Below, piece by piece: positions 1 through 5,787 of a stretch of DNA of 7,410 nt. The notes beneath the pieces were generated by a model. The model was not told where the DNA came from and searched no databases. It worked only from the letters and a program-made list of their open reading frames with translations. The DNA lies in the NCBI GenBank assembly GCA_016649675.1, contig JAENXG010000122.1, forward strand, positions 1 through 7,410, read 5' to 3'. Position 1 is the stretch's first letter, and the number at the start of each line of letters is the position of its first letter. Source of the stretch: Methyloceanibacter sp. Its GTDB lineage: Bacteria > Pseudomonadota > Alphaproteobacteria > Rhizobiales > Methyloligellaceae. Position numbers and translations under genes: made by a program.

Positions 1-1629
1 CATTCCAAATATATTGTGATCTGGGCCTGCAACTCGATCTCCACCAATCTGCATCACTGGCCGTTCGTGCTTGAGGCGCAGAAGAAGGGCGCCAAGGTTG
101 TGGTGATCGATAGCTACCGCTCGCGCACGGCGAAGCAGGCCGACTGGCATATCTTGCCGAAGCCAGGCACCGACGGCGCGCTCGCCATGGGCATCATCGC
201 CGCTTTGATCAGGGGCGGCCATGTTGATCAGGACTGGGTCGAGAAGCACACGGTCGGCTTCCCCGAGCTTGCCGAACGCGCCGCGGAGTTCACGCCCGAC
301 TATGTCGAGCGCGTGACGGGCGTGCCGGCAGAAGACATCGCGCGTTTCGCGCGCGAGTTCGCCACCATCCAGCCTTCCGTCATCCGCATGGGCGTTGCGC
401 TCGAGCGTCATGCCGGCGGCGGCCAGACCATTCGCGCCGTCTGTGCGATTCCCGCTCTCGCCGGCTCCTGGCGCCATGTCGGCGGCGGACTGCTGCAGAT
501 GCCGCTCTGGGAGTTTCCCGTGGCTTGGGCGCGCGTCTCGCGGCCCGACTTCATTCGTCCCGGCACCCGCGTCGTCAACAATCTCCAGCTCGGCCGCGCG
601 CTCACCGGCGCGATGAAGCTCGATCCGCCGATCATGGGGCTTTACATCTACAACACCAACCCCGTGAGCCAGGCGCCCGAAACCAACACGATCATCAAAG
701 GGCTCTCACGCGAAGATTTGTTCTTCGTGACGGCGGAGCATTTCGTCACCGACACCGCCGCTTATGCCGACATCGTGCTTCCGGCGACCATGGCGGGCGA
801 GCACGACGACATGATGTTCTCCTGGGGACATTTCTATCTCACCATCAACGAGAAGGCGATTGAGCCCTGCGGCGAGGCCAAGTCGAACGCCGCGATCTTC
901 CGGCTGCTGGCGGCGGCGATGGGTTACGACGATGCGCAATTCAAAATGAGCGACATGGAGCTCGCCGAGCATTATGTGCAGTGGGATGCGCCGCAAATGG
1001 CCGGCATCGACATGGACTACTTCCGCCAGCACGGCTATTTCCATCTTGCCGTGGGCACGCCTGACGACCGTCTGCCGCACGCCAACGGCAAGTTCCCGAC
1101 GCCGTCAGGCAAGGTCGAGTTCCTGCTCAACGGCGCCAAGAACTTCGTGGCACCGCCCTTCCGCATGATGTACGAGGCGATGCAGTCCGGCGAGGACGTC
1201 GACCCGCTTCCCGGCTATGTGGCGCCGCGGGAAAGTGTCGCGAGCAACCCGCGTCTTGCCGAGCGCTATCCGCTCAACGTCATCTCGCCGAAAAGCCACG
1301 GCTTCCTCAACTCCTGCTACGCCAACGAGCCGCACAAGATCAGAGGTCAGGGCGAGCAATTCGTGATGATCAGCCCGAAGGACGCGGCCGCGCGCCGCAT
1401 CCGCGAAGGCGATCCGGTCCGCGTCTATAACGATCGCGGCGATTTCGAGGGGCTCGCGCGGGTCACCGACGACGTGAACGAGGGGGTAATCGTGGCGACG
1501 CTCGGCTATTGGCGAAGCCTCAACCGCTCCGACGGCTCGGTGAACTCGATCTCCTCGGCAGAGTTCTGCGGGCTCGGCCGCGCGCCGACCTTCTCCGACA
1601 ATCTCGTGCAGGTCGTGCGGGTGAATTGA
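1..1629 (+). CDS. Molybdopterin oxidoreductase, DMSO reductase superfamily (5' end outside window)
   Basis: This is the C-terminal 542 residues of a Mo/W-bisPGD enzyme. The frame is open from base 1 (HSKYIVIWACN), so the GTG at 16 is an internal codon. The family is usually about 700 residues, so I infer that roughly 160-170 residues are missing, including any N-terminal 4Fe-4S cysteine cluster and the side chain that binds the metal. Visible in order, counting from base 1: the Rossmann-like segment with VVIDSYRSRTA near residue 35; the cofactor-binding YNTNP near 217; the conserved DTAAYADIVLPATMAGEHDD segment near 251, followed by WGHFYL and EAKSNAAIFRLLA; and the C-terminal molybdopterin dinucleotide-binding barrel from about residue 423 (YPLNVISPKSHGFLNS) to the end. 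Such enzymes catalyse two-electron oxo-transfer or dehydrogenation. The substrate cannot be read here: the C-terminal half looks like the unassigned or BisC-like branch, not a clear nitrate reductase or formate dehydrogenase. It converges on the next gene with a 37-base gap and no obvious terminator. Confidence 0.93.
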   Translation, partial: HSKYIVIWACNSISTNLHHWPFVLEAQKKGAKVVVIDSYRSRTAKQADWHILPKPGTDGALAMGIIAALIRGGHVDQDWVEKHTVGFPELAERAAEFTPDYVERVTGVPAEDIARFAREFATIQPSVIRMGVALERHAGGGQTIRAVCAIPALAGSWRHVGGGLLQMPLWEFPVAWARVSRPDFIRPGTRVVNNLQLGRALTGAMKLDPPIMGLYIYNTNPVSQAPETNTIIKGLSREDLFFVTAEHFVTDTAAYADIVLPATMAGEHDDMMFSWGHFYLTINEKAIEPCGEAKSNAAIFRLLAAAMGYDDAQFKMSDMELAEHYVQWDAPQMAGIDMDYFRQHGYFHLAVGTPDDRLPHANGKFPTPSGKVEFLLNGAKNFVAPPFRMMYEAMQSGEDVDPLPGYVAPRESVASNPRLAERYPLNVISPKSHGFLNSCYANEPHKIRGQGEQFVMISPKDAAARRIREGDPVRVYNDRGDFEGLARVTDDVNEGVIVATLGYWRSLNRSDGSVNSISSAEFCGLGRAPTFSDNLVQVVRVN

Positions 1630-1666
1630 GGACGGCGCGACAAAGGAGAGCGATCAAGGGCAGGCG

Positions 1667-2008
1667 CTATTCGGCGGCGATGTGCGCGGCGCCTTTGGCC
1701 TTCACCTCTTGCAGGACGGTGAAGCCCTCGAACTCGGGATGGCCGAGATAGAGCGGCTTGTTGCCGCCGGCCCCCGCATGCGCCTTGCGGAAGGCTTCGG
1801 ACTGCGTCCATGCCGAGAACTCGTCCTCCGACCGCCAGAGCGTGTGCGAGGCGTAGAGTACATGATCGTCATGCTCAGGACCTTTCAAGAGATGAAAGGC
1901 AATGAAGCCCGGCACCCCCTCGAGATGGCTGTCGCGGGTCAGCCAGACCTGCTCGAAGTCGTGCTCCGACCCCTTTCTGACCTTGAACCGATTCATCGCA
2001 ATGAACAT
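1667..2008 (-). CDS. hmuQ: Haem-degrading monooxygenase, IsdG/HmuQ-like (ABM fold)
   Basis: This 113-residue protein has the single-domain antibiotic-biosynthesis-monooxygenase (ABM) fold used by non-canonical haem oxygenases. The sequence closely resembles rhizobial HmuQ/HmuD: MFIAMNRFKV at the N-terminus, then WLTRDSHL, GVPGFIAFHLLKG, YASHTLW, and KPLYLGHPEFEGF near the C-terminus. The catalytic triad known from Staphylococcus IsdG (Asn7, Trp67, His77) is fully present as Asn6, Trp67 and His77. The expected role is cytoplasmic oxidative opening of haem to release iron. I chose the ATG at 2006-2008 because a GAGGAG ribosome-binding site lies 6 bases upstream; the frame also runs 17 codons further upstream, but that extension has no family similarity. 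It is transcribed divergently from dps. No haem transport genes lie next to it here, so the choice between HmuQ and HmuD is not possible and the symbol is provisional. A different ABM activity is the main alternative. Confidence 0.88.
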   Translation of the reverse strand: MFIAMNRFKVRKGSEHDFEQVWLTRDSHLEGVPGFIAFHLLKGPEHDDHVLYASHTLWRSEDEFSAWTQSEAFRKAHAGAGGNKPLYLGHPEFEGFTVLQEVKAKGAAHIAAE

Positions 2009-2155
2009 GACGCACTCCTCGATCGTGTTTTCCGCGCCAACTCGACCCATTTGTCGCACGTTTTCCGCAATTTCAATTGAGCCGCGTCAACACACTGTGG
2101 CAACTCGTAACTATATAAGGGCGTTGTCATTCCGTCCCCAAGAGGAGTAGCCCCA
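2009..2155. promoter_or_regulatory. Divergent promoter region between haem monooxygenase and dps
   Basis: This is a 147-base intergenic gap between two start codons, more AT-rich than its surroundings. On the plus strand, TATATAAG at 2112-2119 is a plausible -10 element for dps, but no good -35 lies at the right spacing. On the minus strand, TTGACG (plus 2085-2090) is a plausible -35 for the haem monooxygenase, again without a clear -10. Two overlapping inverted repeats sit between them: the 8-base palindrome TCAATTGA at 2073-2080, and TTGA-N6-TCAA at 2077-2090. I found no full Irr-type element (TTTAGAA paired with TTCTAAA) and no Fur-type 19-base box. The dps ribosome-binding site AGAGGAG lies at 2141-2147, eight bases from the ATG. 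Confidence 0.45.
2015..2020 (-). promoter_or_regulatory. Ribosome-binding site deciding the haem monooxygenase start
   Basis: The minus strand reads GAGGAG, then six bases, then ATG. This strong Shine-Dalgarno match fixes the start at 2008 and excludes the in-frame upstream ATG codons at 2059 and 2050. Confidence 0.8.
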
Positions 2156-2689
2156 ATGAACAAGGACACGACCGTCAAGGAGCGCCGGAAGGCGCCCCTC
2201 GTCACGCCGACCGACCTCGGCGACAATGCCCGCCGCGACATCAGCGGAGCGCTCAACGCGCTGCTCGCCGATGTGTTCGCGCTTTATCTCAAGACCAAGA
2301 ACTTCCATTGGCATGTGAGCGGCCCGCATTTCCGCGACTATCACCTCATGTTCGACGAGCAGGCCGGCCAGATCTTCGCCATCACCGACGATATCGCCGA
2401 GCGAGTGCGCAAGGTGGGCGGCACGACGCTGCACTCGATCGGCAACATCGCGCGTCTCCAGCGCATCCCGGACAACGACGCAGACTATGTCGATCCTCTC
2501 GATATGCTGGCCGAGTTGCGCTCCGACAATCAGGCTCTGATCGCCAGCATGCGCGAGACGCACGACCTGTGCGACGAGGAGAACGACGTGGCGACCACGG
2601 GCCTGATCGAGCTGTGGATCGACCAGGCCGAGCGGCGCGTGTGGTTCCTCTATGAGGCAAGCCGCAGAGGCGATCCGTCCGGGCATTAA
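2156..2689 (+). CDS. dps: Dps family DNA-binding/iron-storage ferroxidase
   Basis: This is a 177-residue Dps, a dodecameric ferritin-like protein that oxidises Fe(II) with peroxide, stores the iron, and in many bacteria coats DNA in stress or stationary phase. All five intersubunit ferroxidase ligands of E. coli Dps are present with identical numbering: His51, His63, Asp67, Asp78 and Glu82, in KNFHWHVSGPHFRDYHLMFDEQ and the following ITDDIAERV. The N-terminal tail (residues 1-28) is rich in Lys and Arg (K3, K8, R10, R11, K12, R26, R27), which in other Dps proteins mediates DNA contact; DNA binding here is inferred. The start is supported by AGAGGAG eight bases upstream. It is divergent from the haem monooxygenase, which releases iron, so a shared iron or oxidative-stress response is plausible. 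The ORF ends at TAA (2687-2689). Confidence 0.96.
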   Translation: MNKDTTVKERRKAPLVTPTDLGDNARRDISGALNALLADVFALYLKTKNFHWHVSGPHFRDYHLMFDEQAGQIFAITDDIAERVRKVGGTTLHSIGNIARLQRIPDNDADYVDPLDMLAELRSDNQALIASMRETHDLCDEENDVATTGLIELWIDQAERRVWFLYEASRRGDPSGH

Positions 2690-2705
2690 GTCGTCGCTCG
2701 GCAAG

Positions 2706-2751
2706 AAAGCCGTTCCGCCTGGGAACTTTTTGGCTGTTTCTGGGCTTTTTT
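2706..2751 (+). terminator. Candidate weak terminator after dps
   Basis: GTTCC (2712-2716) and GGAAC (2722-2726) form a 5-base-pair stem with a 5-base loop, followed directly by TTTTT. An outer pairing of AAAGCC (2706-2711) with GGCTTT (2743-2748) runs into a second T tract ending at 2751. The stem is short and could be leaky. GGAAC is also the -35 core of alphaproteobacterial EcfG promoters, but no matching -10 lies at the required spacing. Confidence 0.35.
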
Positions 2752-2761
2752 ACTTGATGTT

Positions 2762-2778
2762 GCGGCCCATGAGGCCGC
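2762..2778. repeat. Perfect 6-bp inverted repeat upstream of the DUF4142 lipoprotein
   Basis: GCGGCC and GGCCGC flank a 5-base loop, CATGA. It has no T tract, so it is unlikely to be a simple terminator. It lies 29 bases before the lipoprotein ATG and could be an operator, a leader hairpin or chance in GC-rich DNA. TTGATG at 2754-2759 with GCTAAC at 2777-2782 (17-base spacing) is a weak promoter candidate that would place this repeat in its spacer. Confidence 0.4.
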
Positions 2779-2807
2779 TAACCCGCCGTCATTTTGGAGC
2801 AGCAATA

Positions 2808-3296
2808 ATGAAAAATCATGTGTTGGCCGCACTGGCCGTCCTTACCACGATTGCGCTCGCCTCCTGCGGCGCGCCGAGCACGCCGGACTTCGTGCAGAAG
2901 GTCGCCATGAGCGACATGTATGAGGTCGAGGCGGGCAAGATCGCGAGCGAGAAAGGCCAGACCGACGCCGTGAAGCAATTCGGCCAGCATATGGTCGAGG
3001 CGCACACCCAGACCACCGAGGAGCTGAAAGGAATCGTTCAGGCCCAGTCGATCAAGGTCGATCTGCCGGCGAAGCTCGACGAGAAGCATCAGCGCCTGAT
3101 CGACGACCTGAACGCGGCCCACGCAGAGGATTTCGACAAGACCTATGCCAAGCAGCAGGTCAGCGCCCACGACAAGGCCGAGGAGCTGTTCGAGAAATAT
3201 GCCGAGAAGGGCGACGACGCTGCGGTCAAGGCATTTGCCGCCAAGACGCTTCCCGTCATCAAGCAGCACCAGGAAGCGGCGAAGAAGCTCTCGTAA
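2808..3296 (+). CDS. DUF4142 family lipoprotein
   Basis: This 162-residue exported protein has a typical lipoprotein signal: MKNH, a hydrophobic stretch, then lipobox LASC with the lipidated Cys20. Residue 21 is Gly rather than Asp, which favours sorting to the outer membrane. The mature part fits DUF4142: FVQKVAMSDMYEVEAGKIA, then QFGQHMVEAHTQT with His66, DFDKTYAKQQVSAHDKAEELF with His121, and KTLPVIKQHQEAAKK with His154. The family is predicted to form an all-helical, ferritin-like bundle, and its biochemical role is not established. I chose the ATG at 2808 because of GGAG eight bases upstream and because the signal peptide starts there; the frame extends to 2652 inside dps but without meaning. 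DUF4142 genes are often stress-induced in alphaproteobacteria, and the position after dps fits that. A strong terminator follows. Confidence 0.9.
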   Translation: MKNHVLAALAVLTTIALASCGAPSTPDFVQKVAMSDMYEVEAGKIASEKGQTDAVKQFGQHMVEAHTQTTEELKGIVQAQSIKVDLPAKLDEKHQRLIDDLNAAHAEDFDKTYAKQQVSAHDKAEELFEKYAEKGDDAAVKAFAAKTLPVIKQHQEAAKKLS

Positions 3297-3328
3297 TAGC
3301 CGCCTGATACCCTGACAAGCATCGATCG

Positions 3329-3364
3329 AAGTGCCGCCTTGCTTTAGCAGGGCGGCACTTTTTT
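3329..3364 (+). terminator. Intrinsic terminator after the DUF4142 lipoprotein
   Basis: AAGTGCCGCC (3329-3338) pairs perfectly with GGCGGCACTT (3351-3360). The pairing extends inward through TTGC/GCAG, with one T-G wobble, to a small TTTA loop. A run of six T (3359-3364) follows. There is no matching A run on the left side, so it works for the plus strand only. The remaining bases to 3446, before the convergent monooxygenase stop, show nothing I can name. Confidence 0.92.
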
Positions 3365-3446
3365 GAGATGCCGCGCTCAGCCTCTGGTGGGCTCACGAGT
3401 CGTTTCAAGCGCTTGGCCGCCTTCGCTGCGATTTTGATTCAAGCTT

Positions 3447-4631
3447 CTAGCCAGGGCCTGCCGCTCCGTAGAGCCAATCGAAGCTCTTAAGGGCCGTCTC
3501 TTGGTTCCGCCGTTCGAGCACGAGATTGCGGGCAAGCCGCATAGGGCCGCCGAGATGGTAAATCCGGCCGAACCGCCGCGACAGGCGCTGGACCCGGGCC
3601 GTGCGCGGGCGCCGCAATGCCTCGTAGCGGAGAAAGGCCGCTGGCGGATCGCCAGGGCACGCCTGCATGCTGGCGGCAAGCGCGAGCGCATCCTCGATAG
3701 CGAGCGCTGCGCCTTGCGCGAGATACGGCAGCACGGGATGGGCCGCATCGCCAAGAAGCGCGATGGGACCGGCGCTCCAGCGGCGAAGTGGCGTGAGGCG
3801 ATAGAGCGACCAGCTGCGCCAGCCTGCCGCCCGTTCCAGCAACGATTTCGAGTCCTTGGCCCAGCGCGTGAAACTGGACAGCAAAGCCTCCGCGTCGCCC
3901 GACTGGTTCCAGCCTTGGGAACCTGTGCCGCCTTCGGCCACGGCGACGACATTGAGGTCGTCGCCGCCACGGACCGGGTAATGAACGAGATGGGCGCGCG
4001 GCCCGAGCCAGAGCCCGACCATTGGAGCATCGAAGGGCGCGGGCAGGCTTGCACACGGCACGAGCGCGCGCCAGGCGCGAGCACCCGTGAAGCGCAAGCT
4101 TGCTTCCGGCTCGACGAGCGAGCGGACCGTCGACCAGAGTCCGTCGGCGCCGATCAGGCTCGCTCCCCTGGCCTCGCTTCCTTCAGCGCCTTGCGCCATG
4201 ACTTCGCCGGCTAGCGTCTCGATCCCCGCCACCGCGAAGTTCGGTCTGAGCTCGACAGGGCCAAGTCCCTGAGCGATCTTGCGAAGCCCGGCATGGAGAT
4301 CGGCGCGGTGGAGCGTGAGGTAAGGGGCGCCGTAGCGCTCCTCGGCAGCCTTCCCAAGGGGCACAGATGCAAGCCGCCGGCCCGAGAGCCCGTCATGGAT
4401 CGAGATCGCTTCTGGCCTGAACGCAAAGGGCTCGATGGCCTCCATGACGCCGAGCGCCTTCAGCGCGCGGGTGGCATTCGGCCCGAGCTGGATGCCGGCC
4501 CCCGTCTCCTCGGCGAAGCCCGAGCGCTCGAGCACGGAGGTCTCGATCCGGCACCGGCCGAGCGCAATGGCTGCGGCAAGGCCCCCGATCCCTCCGCCGG
4601 CAATGAGAACCCGCCTCTCCCGCTTCGGCAT
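3447..4631 (-). CDS. FAD-dependent monooxygenase, group A aromatic hydroxylase (salicylate hydroxylase-like)
   Basis: This 394-residue flavoprotein should use NAD(P)H and O2 to hydroxylate an aromatic or quinone-like substrate. All three fingerprints of the class are visible: the GxGxxG dinucleotide fold GGGIGG at residues 12-17; the DG motif LIGADGLWSTVRS around Asp163; and the GD motif ALLGDAAHPVLPYLAQGAALAIEDA around Asp295, which binds the FAD ribityl/phosphate. The ETGAGIQLGPNA segment near 42-53 is typical of the salicylate/3-hydroxybenzoate hydroxylase branch. I took the start MPKRERRVLIAGGG at 4631, which leaves a 10-base gap after the zinc-finger gene. An in-frame ATG at 4679 would overlap that gene and add 16 residues unlike the family. 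No good Shine-Dalgarno is visible, so translation may be coupled to the upstream gene. The substrate is unknown; a quinone-biosynthesis (UbiH-like) role is an alternative. Confidence 0.9.
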   Translation of the reverse strand: MPKRERRVLIAGGGIGGLAAAIALGRCRIETSVLERSGFAEETGAGIQLGPNATRALKALGVMEAIEPFAFRPEAISIHDGLSGRRLASVPLGKAAEERYGAPYLTLHRADLHAGLRKIAQGLGPVELRPNFAVAGIETLAGEVMAQGAEGSEARGASLIGADGLWSTVRSLVEPEASLRFTGARAWRALVPCASLPAPFDAPMVGLWLGPRAHLVHYPVRGGDDLNVVAVAEGGTGSQGWNQSGDAEALLSSFTRWAKDSKSLLERAAGWRSWSLYRLTPLRRWSAGPIALLGDAAHPVLPYLAQGAALAIEDALALAASMQACPGDPPAAFLRYEALRRPRTARVQRLSRRFGRIYHLGGPMRLARNLVLERRNQETALKSFDWLYGAAGPG

Positions 4632-4641
4632 GAATGGGGCT

Positions 4642-4905
4642 TCAAGCCGCCGGTGCGCCCGGGGGCGACGTCGCCACATAGACGCAAGAGGGCGGATCGC
4701 TTTCCGTGGCCTTGAGCGCGTGGTCGTGCAGAAAGAGGGTCGAGCAATAGGGGCAAACGATCTGCGTCTCGTCCCCCATATCGAGATAGACGTGGGGATG
4801 ATCGTGCGGCGGGGCCGCGCCCATGCATTGGAATTCCTTGACGCCGATCTTGATCCGGTCGACGCCCTTGTCGTTCACCAAATGAGGCACGAGGGATTGA
4901 GCCAT
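4642..4905 (-). CDS. CHCC zinc-finger protein, NDUFS6-like
   Basis: This 87-residue protein carries a zf-CHCC domain, the fold of the mitochondrial complex I accessory subunit NDUFS6. The zinc ligands are Cys27, His36, Cys51 and Cys54, in CMGAAPPHDHPHVYLDMGDETQIVCPYCSTLF (split here as residues 27-58). Their spacing, Cys-x8-His and then Cys-x2-Cys, fits human NDUFS6 (Cys87, His96, Cys112, Cys115) apart from one residue between the His and the third ligand. The residues after 65 are low in conservation and rich in Pro and Ala. Alphaproteobacteria are known to carry complex I accessory subunits of this type, so a role in NADH dehydrogenase assembly is possible, though not shown by the sequence. 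The start at 4905 (MAQSLVPHLVNDKGV) matches the family's short N-terminus; the reading frame stays open far upstream, antisense to the hydrolase, which I take as chance. It forms an operon with the FAD monooxygenase. Confidence 0.88.
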   Translation of the reverse strand: MAQSLVPHLVNDKGVDRIKIGVKEFQCMGAAPPHDHPHVYLDMGDETQIVCPYCSTLFLHDHALKATESDPPSCVYVATSPPGAPAA

Positions 4906-4971
4906 GGAGGTCTTCGGTCTCGCGTTCCGGGATTGGCGGCGAGCATAGTGAGCCTTGGGGTAAAGCGGTAG

Positions 4972-5730
4972 ATGAGAATGCAGAGCTTCGATTCCGGCGG
5001 CGTCAGGATCGCCTATGGCGAGGAGGGGGAGGGGGACCCCATCCTCCTGATCCACGGCTTTGCATCGAATATGGCGGCCAATTGGATCGATCCAGGCTGG
5101 GTGCGCGCGCTGGTTGAAGCCGGGCGCCGCGTCGTCGCCTATGACAACCGTGGGCACGGACAGAGCGAGAAACTCTACGATCCGAGCCTCTACGGCGCCC
5201 CGTCGATGGCTGAGGACGCCCGCCGTCTGCTCGACCATCTCGGCATCGAGCGCGCCGATGTCATGGGCTATTCCATGGGAGCCCGTATCGCCGCGTTCCT
5301 CGTGCTCGCCCACCCTGAGCGAGTGCGGAGCGTGGTGTTCGGGGGCCTCGGCATCAACATGGTGCGGGGCATGGTGGGGAGCGGGCCGCTCGCGAGCGCG
5401 CTCGAAGCCCCCCGCGTCGAGGACGTCGTGAACGATACCGCCCGCAGCTTTAGGGCCTTCGCCGAATTCACGCGCAGCGATTTGAAGGCGCTGGCCGCCT
5501 GCATGCGGGGGCCGCGCGAGAAGATCCCGGCCGAGGTGCTTGCCCGCATTGCCGTCCCGGCGCTCGTGGCGGTCGGCAGCGAGGACGTCATCGGCGGCTC
5601 GGGCGCCGAGCTTGCACAGCTGATCCCGGGCGCACAATTCCTTGACATTCAAGGCCGCGACCACATGAAGGCGGTCGGAGATGCGCGTTTCAAGCAAGGC
5701 GTGCTCGACTTTTTAACCCAGCGGCCTTAG
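4972..5730 (+). CDS. Alpha/beta-fold hydrolase
   Basis: This is a 252-residue single-domain hydrolase, probably cytoplasmic because no signal peptide is present. Visible elements are the oxyanion-hole HGF at 28-30 (ILLIHGFASN), the strand motif VVAYDNRGHGQSEK at 54-67, and the nucleophile elbow GYSMG with Ser101. The acid is Asp205 in VGSEDVIGG, and the catalytic His231 is in GRDHMKAVGD. The complete triad indicates an active esterase, lactonase or related enzyme; the overall pattern resembles 3-oxoadipate enol-lactonase-like proteins, but the substrate cannot be assigned. Two start codons are close together, ATG 4972 and ATG 4978 (MRM), and neither has a strong ribosome-binding site. It is divergent from the zinc-finger/monooxygenase operon, with 66 bases between start codons and no promoter that I can call clearly. 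The serine acetyltransferase gene follows after 57 bases. Confidence 0.92.
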   Translation: MRMQSFDSGGVRIAYGEEGEGDPILLIHGFASNMAANWIDPGWVRALVEAGRRVVAYDNRGHGQSEKLYDPSLYGAPSMAEDARRLLDHLGIERADVMGYSMGARIAAFLVLAHPERVRSVVFGGLGINMVRGMVGSGPLASALEAPRVEDVVNDTARSFRAFAEFTRSDLKALAACMRGPREKIPAEVLARIAVPALVAVGSEDVIGGSGAELAQLIPGAQFLDIQGRDHMKAVGDARFKQGVLDFLTQRP

Positions 5731-5787
5731 GTCATTGGTTCTCGTGGTAGATTAAGCTCCAGGGATAGGGGGCGAGTTGAGGATTTG

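Noticed and set aside
2111..2704. 197-codon antisense frame over dps
   Set aside because: Shadow of a well-supported Dps gene; no recognisable protein features.
2722..2749. Complete EcfG stress promoter before the DUF4142 gene
   Set aside because: GGAAC is present, but the bases 16-17 positions downstream read GGCTTT or GCTTTT, without the expected GTT of the -10 element.
2778..3269. 163-codon antisense frame over the DUF4142 gene, rich in Leu
   Set aside because: It mirrors the Lys/Glu-rich coding strand; the plus-strand gene has a lipobox, a ribosome-binding site and a terminator.
3377..4214. Several overlapping frames on both strands within the FAD monooxygenase gene
   Set aside because: The monooxygenase carries all three flavoprotein fingerprints; the others are Arg/Ala/Pro-rich shadows.
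4906..5697. Minus-strand frame of the zinc-finger gene stays open for 264 further codons, antisense to the alpha/beta hydrolase
   Set aside because: The extension has no domain-like sequence, the hydrolase on the other strand is complete with its catalytic triad, and GC-rich codon use commonly leaves antisense frames open. The zinc-finger protein has its family-typical start at 4905.
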